Assembly (NCBI GenBank): GCA_026224995.1
Contig: JAMFRX010000458.1
Span: 1 to 11,517 of the forward strand
Reading direction: 5' to 3'
Source: Puia dinghuensis
GTDB lineage: Bacteria > Bacteroidota > Bacteroidia > Chitinophagales > Chitinophagaceae
DNA: 11,517 nt
Part shown: piece after piece, positions 1 through 6,545 of the stretch
Position numbering within the stretch: position 1 is the stretch's first letter
Layout of the letters: each line of letters starts with the position of its first letter
Translations under genes and position numbers: made by a program
The notes under the pieces: generated by a model
What the model was told of the DNA's origin: nothing
Seen by the model: the letters and a program-made list of their open reading frames with translations, nothing else
The model's database searches: none

Positions 1-86
1 ACCCGGACGACGGTAGCCAAAGCGGCTTTTGTCTGATGCAGGTCGATAGTCTTCCAGGCATCTACGATGGCCCTTATCTCTTTCAT
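1..86 (-). CDS. XdhC/CoxI family protein, N-terminal fragment
   Basis: Only the first 28 codons lie in the window; the gene continues past the left edge. The translation begins MKEIRAIVDAWKTIDL and goes on to AALATVVR. This resembles the start of XdhC/CoxI proteins, where a short helix is followed by a beta strand of the type ALATVV leading to a serine-rich loop that would lie outside the window. XdhC proteins bind the molybdenum cofactor and help insert its sulfurated form into xanthine dehydrogenase-type enzymes. The start ATG is at 84-86, 15 nt after the stop of the DinB-family gene, with no Shine-Dalgarno sequence, so the two are probably co-transcribed. The assignment rests on a short segment and should be read as a likely family match. 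Neighbouring molybdoenzyme genes cannot be seen here. Confidence 0.6.
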   Translation of the reverse strand, partial: MKEIRAIVDAWKTIDLHQTKAALATVVR

Positions 87-101
87 AGTATTAAGATAGC
101 G

Positions 102-587
102 CTATTTCCAATCACTCAAAAGCCGACGTAGGAGGATTATCTCCCCGGTATGATAGCTGGTATGGTCGACGATGAGCAGGGCTTCCCGGAAAAGAGATTG
201 CCCGTCGCCATGTGCCAGGGGGGTATAGAGCTCCTCGCCGGCTGTATGCAACAGGTGGATAAAGGCCTTGCGGTCGGCCAGGGTCTTATCGACGGACTTC
301 GAAAAGTCGCCTGGGTGCGCGGGCGCTTTTTGTTTTGGCCAGTAGTCATCGGGCCAATTGGGGCTCTTATAGTGCGGATTCCGGCAAAATTCGAGGATAT
401 CCTCCTGCACGATGCGAATATGTTCTGTCAGCTGCCATAGGCTGTAAGGCAATCCATTGGGAACGGAACCGAGGAGCGCATGAGGAATATTTTTCACGGC
501 GTCCTCGTAGGTAGCGTGGGCGTTGCCCCCCTTTAGGGCTGCTTCCAGCTCTGTGACTACATGGGTTGTAGAAGATGCGGCTTTCAT
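102..587 (-). CDS. DinB-family four-helix protein
   Basis: A 161-residue cytoplasmic protein with no signal peptide. Three histidines sit where the DinB/YfiT-type four-helix fold places its metal triad: His56 in LTEHIRIVQ (near the end of helix 2), and His142 and His146 in DHTSYHTGEI on the last helix. The second pair with its following GEI..LRRLL is typical of DinB_2-type members. Such proteins bind a divalent metal; some are bacillithiol- or mycothiol-dependent transferases, but most have no known substrate, and no reaction can be assigned here. The length is usual for the family. The start at 587 is the only ATG upstream of the conserved region. The gene is followed 15 nt later by the XdhC-like gene and is divergent from the DUF4856 gene. 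The family call is good; the function is unknown. Confidence 0.8.
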   Translation of the reverse strand: MKAASSTTHVVTELEAALKGGNAHATYEDAVKNIPHALLGSVPNGLPYSLWQLTEHIRIVQEDILEFCRNPHYKSPNWPDDYWPKQKAPAHPGDFSKSVDKTLADRKAFIHLLHTAGEELYTPLAHGDGQSLFREALLIVDHTSYHTGEIILLRRLLSDWK

Positions 588-603
588 AAACTGTTACTTT
601 TTA

Positions 604-611
604 CAAAGATG
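604..611 (-). promoter_or_regulatory. Possible -7 element for the DinB gene
   Basis: Read on the minus strand, the octamer CATCTTTG matches 7 of 8 positions of the Bacteroidota primary-sigma -7 consensus TAnnTTTG, counting the two free positions. A TTTG lies 15 nt upstream, somewhat closer than the usual spacing of about 19. It is about 16 nt before the start codon, which implies a very short leader. This is a weak call from pattern only. Confidence 0.25.
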
Positions 612-735
612 GGGCAAAATTGATACCAAACGCAGCGGCTCTTACGGCAGTTGCCTGTACAGCATGATTTTTTAATTTTCCCGATCCGGCATTTCGGATT
701 ACCGATCTCGTAAGCCCGGCGGGCGGATGCTGGTG

Positions 736-743
736 TACTATTG
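736..743 (+). promoter_or_regulatory. Possible -7 element for the four-gene operon
   Basis: TACTATTG matches 7 of 8 positions of the Bacteroidota -7 consensus TAnnTTTG, counting the two free positions. It lies 14 nt before the ATG of the DUF4856 gene, so the leader would be only a few nucleotides long. No good TTG -33 element was found at the normal distance. The stretch between it and the ATG is A-rich (GCAGAAAAAACAGCT), as is common before Bacteroidota start codons that lack a Shine-Dalgarno sequence. Weak call. Confidence 0.25.
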
Positions 744-757
744 CAGAAAAAACAGCT

Positions 758-1903
758 ATGCGCAAATTGATTGTCCCAACCCTTTTCGGTTTTCTATCCC
801 TGTTAGTCTTTAGCTGCAAGAAGAGCGGCTCCAAAACTTCCACCAATACCGACTATAGCGTTCCGGCCACCTACAGCTTCGCCCATTTCAACGACGCCAA
901 CCAGCTGATCCTGCTGGCCATGGCCGACCAGGTGGTAGCCAGGATCAATACAGCCAATGCCAATCCCGGTGTAGCCGTCAGCGCGCAGACGCTGACCGCT
1001 ATGCTGAATAATACAGGCGGGTATTTCAATGACTCCGCGCTGCAGCTGAATGCTTCCGGACTGAAGCTCTCGGACTGGTTGCCGGCCGCGGAGAAAGCGG
1101 ATATCCTCAATTACTTTGACAGCATCGGCGTTTTCAGTCAATCGACTGCGCCGGCCAGCGCAGGCTCAGCCGGCGTTTCCCCCAGCTCCGCCAGTCCCAA
1201 CAAGCTCTATCTGCTCTCCCCGAATGGCATCTTCTATAGCCAGGTGGTAAAAAAAGCGATCATGGGCATGTGCGCCTACCAGATCGCCAATGGCTATATG
1301 ACGGATTCCGTTGTTTCTACCACCGATACCCTTACCCTTGAACACTATTGGGATGCGGCCTTCGGCTTTTTCTCCGTGCCGGTAAATTTCCCAACCAGCA
1401 CCACAGGCTTGCGGTATTTTGGCTCTTATTCCAATCAGGTGGATGCCGGTCTTAATTCCAATAGAACGATCATGACGGCCTTTTTAACCGGTCGTGCGGC
1501 CATTGCCAACAACGACCTCACAGGCATGAAGGTGCAGGCCGGTCAGCTGATCTCTGCCTTCGATTCCCTGGATGCCGCGGCCATCGTGCAGGAGATGCAT
1601 GAGACGAATACCAACATCGAAGCCGGCGACGCCGTGGCGGCTTACGGCACGCTTTCCGAATCATTGGGGTTCGTACGCAACCTGGCCTATAACACCAGCC
1701 CCAAAAGGATCATCACGGCCGCGCAGATCGCCCAGCTGCTGGCCTTATACGACAGCGCCAACCCCAACAGCCCCAACCTCTACAATTTTGTCGGCAAGAA
1801 TGCGGGTCTTACGGTAGCACAAATCGAAGCGAAGACCAATGCCATTGCGCAGATCATCGGCCAGATCTACGGCTTTACCGCTACCCAGCTTCCATTACTA
1901 TAA
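758..1903 (+). CDS. DUF4856 domain lipoprotein
   Basis: A 381-residue secreted lipoprotein. Residues 1-20 form a type II signal peptide: basic MRK, a hydrophobic stretch, and LVFSC with Cys20 as the lipidated residue. The following residues (KKSGSKTSTN) contain no acidic surface-export signal. The mature part opens with VPATYSFAHF (36-44), a typical DUF4856 start, and later shows HYWDAAFGFF (196-205) and EMHE (279-282). A Ser/Ala/Pro-rich linker at about 128-147 may be a disordered loop. DUF4856 proteins have no established biochemical role. In my recollection they often sit beside imelysin-like proteins and TonB receptors in Bacteroidota and some marine Gammaproteobacteria, which suggests a part in metal or iron acquisition. 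Here the gene opens the operon, 10 nt before the imelysin-like gene. The start was chosen because it gives an intact lipoprotein signal. Confidence 0.85.
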   Translation: MRKLIVPTLFGFLSLLVFSCKKSGSKTSTNTDYSVPATYSFAHFNDANQLILLAMADQVVARINTANANPGVAVSAQTLTAMLNNTGGYFNDSALQLNASGLKLSDWLPAAEKADILNYFDSIGVFSQSTAPASAGSAGVSPSSASPNKLYLLSPNGIFYSQVVKKAIMGMCAYQIANGYMTDSVVSTTDTLTLEHYWDAAFGFFSVPVNFPTSTTGLRYFGSYSNQVDAGLNSNRTIMTAFLTGRAAIANNDLTGMKVQAGQLISAFDSLDAAAIVQEMHETNTNIEAGDAVAAYGTLSESLGFVRNLAYNTSPKRIITAAQIAQLLALYDSANPNSPNLYNFVGKNAGLTVAQIEAKTNAIAQIIGQIYGFTATQLPLL

Positions 1904-1913
1904 TCTATTCTAT

Positions 1914-3038
1914 ATGCAACGTATTACTCTCCTGTTCATGGCCGCGGCGCTCGTTGGCGCCGGCTATTCCTGCAGCAAGAACGGTGGCGGCAGCAACAAC
2001 AGCAGCACCGGGAACAATGATACCATCTTAGTGAACCTCGGCAACAATATCATCCTGCCGGCCTACCAGGGGCTGGCGGGAGCCGTAAACGCGCTCGACT
2101 CCGCGATCGGCGACTTCAATGCCGGTCCAACTGCCAGCAAGCTCTCTACCCTGCAGGGGCTTTTTAAAACCGCCTATCTCAGCTGGGAAGCCAGCTCGGA
2201 GTTCAATTACTTCGGGCCTGCCTCGACGGCACAGCCAGTGCTGCCCACTATCAACGTGTTCCCTACCAGCAGCGCCCTGATCGACAGCAATACCAGCCAG
2301 AACAACGACAATGTGAACACCTTCGCCAATACGCCAGCCAAAGGTTTCCCGGCGCTGGACTATCTGCTATTCGGGGCGGGGGCTAACACGTTGGCCGGCT
2401 ATACCACCGATGTGGATGCGGCCAACCGGCAAAAATACCTGGCGGCAGTCTCGGCCGATATCAAGACGGAAGTGAATGCCGCGCTTAACGGCTGGTCGGC
2501 CAGTGGCGGAAATTATCTCAACACCTTCGTGAATGGCAAAGGCAACAGCGTCTCCAGCTCTCTGGGCTTGCTGATCAATTCCATGGACGAGGATTTCGAG
2601 ATCCTGAAGAACGACAGGCTGGGTATCCCCCTGGGTCTTATACCGGTAGGCGTGGTCTCGCCGGTGCTGCCGAAAGAAGTAGAAGCCTATTACAGCGGCA
2701 TCTCGGTACAGCTGGCGCTGACCCAGCTGAAAGCGATTCAGGGGATCTTTCTCGGCACGGGCGAAAAGGGAAATGGCCAGGGGCTGATCAATTACCTTAT
2801 CGCCGCGAAGGCGAGCTTTAACGGCGGCCTGCTGAGCGATACGCTGAAAGCGGCCTTCACATCGACTATCGCGGCCCTGCAAGCAGTTCCAGATCCGCTG
2901 TCGCAGACCATACAGAGCAGCACCGCCGGAGCGCAGGCGGCCTTTGTACAAAGCCAGCGGCTGGTAGCGCTGCTGAAAACGGACATGCCTTCGGCATTGG
3001 GCGTGCTCATCACTTACGGCGACAACGATGGAGATTAA
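1914..3038 (+). CDS. Imelysin-like lipoprotein (M75/IrpA family)
   Basis: A 374-residue lipoprotein of the imelysin (peptidase M75, IrpA/ICMP-like) family, a periplasmic or surface helical protein class linked to iron uptake. I place the start at 1914 rather than at the in-frame ATG at 1839. The former gives a clean signal peptide (MQRITLLFMA..., lipobox GYSC, Cys20) 10 nt after the preceding stop; the latter would bury the signal and overlap the previous gene. A Gly/Asn/Ser linker follows (23-35). Recognisable regions are NIILPAYQGL (45-54), FNYFGPAS (97-104), GFPALDYLLF (144-153) and the C-terminal YGDNDGD (368-374). The family's GxHxxE motif reads GFPALD: its His is Pro146 and its Glu is Asp149. 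Peptidase or canonical metal-binding activity is therefore doubtful, and a ligand-binding role is more likely. The stop overlaps the next start by 11 nt. Confidence 0.85.
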   Translation: MQRITLLFMAAALVGAGYSCSKNGGGSNNSSTGNNDTILVNLGNNIILPAYQGLAGAVNALDSAIGDFNAGPTASKLSTLQGLFKTAYLSWEASSEFNYFGPASTAQPVLPTINVFPTSSALIDSNTSQNNDNVNTFANTPAKGFPALDYLLFGAGANTLAGYTTDVDAANRQKYLAAVSADIKTEVNAALNGWSASGGNYLNTFVNGKGNSVSSSLGLLINSMDEDFEILKNDRLGIPLGLIPVGVVSPVLPKEVEAYYSGISVQLALTQLKAIQGIFLGTGEKGNGQGLINYLIAAKASFNGGLLSDTLKAAFTSTIAALQAVPDPLSQTIQSSTAGAQAAFVQSQRLVALLKTDMPSALGVLITYGDNDGD

Positions 3039-4317
3039 GATTAATAGGGAACGACATATCGCCCCTCTTGTTCTGCTGCGGATCACGTTTGGACTGGTGC
3101 TATTCGTCAGCGCCATCCGGTTCATAGCAAAGGGATGGGTACGTGAATTTTACATCGCGCCAAAATTCCATTTTCCATTTTATGGGTTCGAATGGGTGAG
3201 GCCGTTGCCCCCGACGGGCATGTATGCGGTGTTTGTTGGAATGGCCATAGCAGCGCTTTTGATCATGCTTGGTCTTTTTTACCGGGTAGCCAGCCTGCTG
3301 TTCTTTTTGTGCTTCGTCTATGTAGAGGCAATAGACAAGAGCTATTATCTCAACCATTACTATCTCGTGAGCCTCATTGGCTTTTTGCTGCTGCTGGTAC
3401 CCGCACACCGCTACTTTTCGCTGGACGTGGTCCGGCGGCCCGGGCTAAAAGTCACGCGGGTCCCGGCGTGGATGATCGACATCTTTAAGCTCCAGCTTTG
3501 CATAGTTTATTGTTATGCGGGGCTCAGCAAGCTGACCCATGAATGGATGGTCGAAGCGATGCCGCTGAAGCTATGGCTTCCGGCGGATGGGGGACTGCCG
3601 TTGATCGGCCCGCTGCTGAGACAGGGCTGGGTCGCCTATGCCTTCAGTTGGTTCGGCGCCGTTTTCGACCTGTCCATTGGTTTCCTGCTCCTATACCAGC
3701 CTACGAGGAAAGTCGCCTATGGGTTCGTGGTCATCTTTCATCTGGCGACAGGCCTGCTGTTCAAGATCGGCATGTTCCCCTATATCATGATCGCCGTCAC
3801 CGTGATCTTTTTCCCGATAACGGTAAAGGATGAAGCGCCGTTGAGCCTTTCCATGGTTGCAGGCCGGAGAAAGGCCCTGCGGGTTGTTCTGGCCGGGTAT
3901 TTTGTACTACAACTGCTGGTACCGTTCCGTTACCTGCTCTACCCGGGAAAATTGTACTGGACGGAAGAGGGGTACCGGTTCTCCTGGCGGGTGATGTTGA
4001 TGGATAAAGGCGGGACGGCATTCTTTTATCTCAAAGACGCACGGTCGGGACGGCGGTGGGAGGTCATGAACGGGGAGTTCCTGACACCGCTGCAGGAGAG
4101 GATGATGGAAACTCAGCCGGACATGATCCTGCAATATGCGCATCATCTGCATGACGTCTATGAAAAAAAGGGGATCGCCGACCCGGTGATCACTGTCGAA
4201 GATTATGTCACGCTAAATGGCAGCGGCAGCCGGCTGTATATCGACAGCACGGTCGACCTGGCCAAACAGCACGAAAATTTTTTACCTAAACCATGGATAT
4301 TACCTTATCGACCATGA
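3028..4317 (+). CDS. HTTM protein, vitamin K gamma-carboxylase homologue
   Basis: A 429-residue integral membrane protein homologous to vitamin K-dependent gamma-glutamyl carboxylase. Eight or so hydrophobic segments span residues 11-33, 64-84, 86-103, 110-127, 150-167, 203-223, 228-245 and 248-263, with a further one at 284-303. A soluble C-terminal part follows (304-429). Matches recalled from human GGCX include IDKSYYLNHYYL (102-113; human DKTSWNNHSYLYG), YAGLSKL..EW (164-173; human IAGVKKL..DW) and IGMFPYIM (247-254; human IGMFSYVM). EGYRFSWRVMLMDK (314-327) also matches human GYSWDMM. His110 and Lys168 align by eye with human His160 and Lys218, the catalytic residues for quinol deprotonation. 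The family enzyme uses reduced vitamin K, O2 and CO2 to carboxylate Glu; bacterial members may do other chemistry. The gene overlaps the previous one by 11 nt and shares ATGA with the receptor gene. Family assignment is strong; activity is not established. Confidence 0.85.
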   Translation: MEIKINRERHIAPLVLLRITFGLVLFVSAIRFIAKGWVREFYIAPKFHFPFYGFEWVRPLPPTGMYAVFVGMAIAALLIMLGLFYRVASLLFFLCFVYVEAIDKSYYLNHYYLVSLIGFLLLLVPAHRYFSLDVVRRPGLKVTRVPAWMIDIFKLQLCIVYCYAGLSKLTHEWMVEAMPLKLWLPADGGLPLIGPLLRQGWVAYAFSWFGAVFDLSIGFLLLYQPTRKVAYGFVVIFHLATGLLFKIGMFPYIMIAVTVIFFPITVKDEAPLSLSMVAGRRKALRVVLAGYFVLQLLVPFRYLLYPGKLYWTEEGYRFSWRVMLMDKGGTAFFYLKDARSGRRWEVMNGEFLTPLQERMMETQPDMILQYAHHLHDVYEKKGIADPVITVEDYVTLNGSGSRLYIDSTVDLAKQHENFLPKPWILPYRP

Positions 4318-6530
4318 GGGCGGCAACGCTGACTGCGATGACCGTTCTCACCTTTTCTTATGCCGGCGCGCAGCAAGCGCCTGTGAAGACGTTGGATTCC
4401 GTGAAGGTAAAAGCGACCCGGCGGACCATGGGCAGCACCCGGCTGAAAGATGTAGACGGTGCAGGCATCTATGCCGGCAAGAAGAGCGAGGTGATCGTAC
4501 TAAAGGATATCACCGCCAATACAGCGACCAACAACTCGCGGCAGATCTATTCCCGGGTGGCGGGATTGAATATCTATGAGAATGACGGCGGCGCGGGGAC
4601 GCAGCTCGCCATCGGAGGCCGGGGCCTCGATCCCAACCGGGTGAGCAATTTCAACACCCGGCAAAACGGCTACGATATCAGCGCCGATGCCCTGGGCTAT
4701 CCCGAAAGCTACTATACGCCGCCGGCCGAAGTGCTGGATAGGATAGAGGTCGTGCGGGGTGCAGCTTCGCTGCAATTTGGCACGCAGTTCGGCGGCATCC
4801 TGAACTTCAGGATGAAAAGCGGGGTGGATACCCAAAAGGCGCAGATCATCTCCCGGCTCTCGGGAGGCTCCTGGGGTTTCCTGAATACTTCCACCAGCGT
4901 GGGGGGAACGGTAGGCCGGCTCAACTACTATGCATTTTATCAGCACAAAACGGGCAATGGGTGGCGCCCCAATTCCCGGTTCAATGTGAACATGGGCTAT
5001 GCCGCCGCTGCGTGGAAGGCAACGGACAGGCTGACCGTCACGGCCCAATATACGCACATGGATTATTTGGAGCACCAGCCGGGCGGACTGAACGACGCCC
5101 AATTCGAGATAGATCCAGGATACTCCACCAAGGCGAGGAACTGGTTCCGGGTCGACTGGAATCTGGGGGCTATGCTGATCGACTATGCCATTTCTGATGA
5201 ATTGAAATTCAACTCGCGCTTCTTCGGGCTGCTAGCGGAACGTTCGGCCCTGGGGGCCATCAATACAGTAAACGATCAGAGTGGTCCCCGCAACTACCGG
5301 ACGGACAATTATACCAATTGGGGCAATGAGAGCAGGCTGATCTACACTTACCACCTAAAAAAAGGCGATCCCTTTATCCTCCTGGGCGGCATGCGCTATT
5401 ATGACGGCTATACCGACCGGCAGATCGGTCTGGGCAATACCGGGTCGGGCGGCGCAAAGTCGGACTTCGCCTTCGACAAGTCCAATGCATACGATTCGCT
5501 GAGCTATTCCAAGTATACGTTTCCCAACCACAACATCTCCATTTTCGCCGAGAACATCTTCCGCGTCACCAGCAAGCTGAGCATCATTCCCGGTGCGCGC
5601 TACGAGAATATCTCCACGAAGGCGGACGGCTTTTACAACAATCCCCAGCAGGACCTTTCCAGCCAATTCACAGGCGCCGTACTTCATAATACACTGACGA
5701 CGGAGAAACGGATAAGCAAGCGATCCTTCCTCATCAGCGGGATCGGCTTCAGCTACGACCAGAAGGCGCCGATGCAGCTTTACGGCAACATCAGCCAGAA
5801 CTACCGGGCGATCAATTTCAACGACATGAGCATCGTGAATCCCAATTTCCGGGTGGACCCGAATTTAAAGGATGAGAAGGGCTACTCTGCCGACCTGGGC
5901 GTGCGGGGGCACCTGACCGATATCCTGAATTACGACCTCAGCGCTTTCACCATCGACTATGCCAACCGGATCGGCACCGTCTGGCTGACGGACACCTCTT
6001 CCATCACCTATCAGTATACGACGAATATCGCCAGGTCCAGAAACTTAGGGGTGGAAGCCTTTGCGGAAGCCGATCTCTGGAAGCTGGCGTACGGCAGCGC
6101 TGCAAAAATGAAGCTGGCCCTCTTCGTCAACTGCTCTTTCATCGACGCGCGGTATTTAGACAGTAAGATCTCGGCTTATGACAACAAAAAAGTGGAATTC
6201 GTACCGCCCGTGATCTTCCGGTCCGGCATCACCTTCCAAAAAAAGCGGCTGACGGCTACTTATGAGTACTCCTATACGGCACGGCAGTTCGGGGATGCCA
6301 CCGATGCGACGACGCCCAGCAATAATGGCATCAATGGGCTGATCCCATCCTATTATGTGATGGACCTGACGGCAGATTACAAGCTATCCGGCATGTTTCA
6401 GCTTTCCGCGACGGTGAATAACCTGAGCAACCATATGTATTATACCCGCAGGGCGGACAGCTATCCCGGGCCTGGCATCATCCCGGCGGACGGGCGGGCC
6501 TTCTATGTGACGCTGCAGGTGAAGCTGTAG
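4314..6530 (+). CDS. TonB-dependent receptor, FecA-like
   Basis: An outer-membrane receptor of 738 residues that takes up a ligand using TonB energy. I chose the ATG at 4314, which makes an ATGA overlap with the previous stop and gives a signal peptide of usual length (MRAATLTAMT...YAGA, cleavage near Gln20). An in-frame ATG at 4293 would add seven residues. The order is TonB box-like DSVKVKA (28-34), plug (about 55-170) with SRVAGLNIYE and IEVVRGAASLQFG (144-156), then a 22-strand-type barrel to the end. The plug resembles FecA/ferric-siderophore receptors. There is no N-terminal carboxypeptidase-like domain and no SusD gene beside it, so it is not a typical polysaccharide-uptake SusC. The last residue is Leu rather than the aromatic residue usually needed for barrel assembly. 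An iron complex is the likeliest ligand, inferred from the imelysin-like neighbour. Confidence 0.85.
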   Translation: MRAATLTAMTVLTFSYAGAQQAPVKTLDSVKVKATRRTMGSTRLKDVDGAGIYAGKKSEVIVLKDITANTATNNSRQIYSRVAGLNIYENDGGAGTQLAIGGRGLDPNRVSNFNTRQNGYDISADALGYPESYYTPPAEVLDRIEVVRGAASLQFGTQFGGILNFRMKSGVDTQKAQIISRLSGGSWGFLNTSTSVGGTVGRLNYYAFYQHKTGNGWRPNSRFNVNMGYAAAAWKATDRLTVTAQYTHMDYLEHQPGGLNDAQFEIDPGYSTKARNWFRVDWNLGAMLIDYAISDELKFNSRFFGLLAERSALGAINTVNDQSGPRNYRTDNYTNWGNESRLIYTYHLKKGDPFILLGGMRYYDGYTDRQIGLGNTGSGGAKSDFAFDKSNAYDSLSYSKYTFPNHNISIFAENIFRVTSKLSIIPGARYENISTKADGFYNNPQQDLSSQFTGAVLHNTLTTEKRISKRSFLISGIGFSYDQKAPMQLYGNISQNYRAINFNDMSIVNPNFRVDPNLKDEKGYSADLGVRGHLTDILNYDLSAFTIDYANRIGTVWLTDTSSITYQYTTNIARSRNLGVEAFAEADLWKLAYGSAAKMKLALFVNCSFIDARYLDSKISAYDNKKVEFVPPVIFRSGITFQKKRLTATYEYSYTARQFGDATDATTPSNNGINGLIPSYYVMDLTADYKLSGMFQLSATVNNLSNHMYYTRRADSYPGPGIIPADGRAFYVTLQVKL

Positions 6531-6545
6531 GTGTCGCCAGCCGCT

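Larger units (their letters stand above)
588..757. other. Divergent intergenic region with short dyads
   Basis: This 170-bp gap separates the divergent DinB-family and DUF4856 genes and should hold both promoters. Two short symmetries are visible. ATCCG at 684-688 and CGGAT at 695-699 form a 5-bp inverted repeat with a 6-nt loop. GCCCG at 714-718 and CGGGC at 720-724 form an 11-bp odd-centred palindrome. Either could be an operator for a regulator of the operon to the right, but both are short enough to arise by chance in GC-rich DNA. I saw no recognisable Fur box, riboswitch or small ORF with convincing coding character. Confidence 0.4.

Noticed and set aside
601..846. 81-codon minus-strand open frame covering the divergent intergenic region
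   Set aside because: It overlaps the signal peptide of the DUF4856 protein and the likely promoters, shows no coding motif, and would sit antisense to the operon start.
2367..3125. 252-codon minus-strand open frame opposite the imelysin-like gene
   Set aside because: No domain or signal is recognisable, it is antisense to a well-supported lipoprotein gene, and its composition is typical of a shadow frame.
4293..4313. Longer start for the TonB receptor, adding seven residues
   Set aside because: The ATG at 4314 makes a standard ATGA overlap and a normal-length signal peptide; the longer form puts extra residues before the basic start of the signal.
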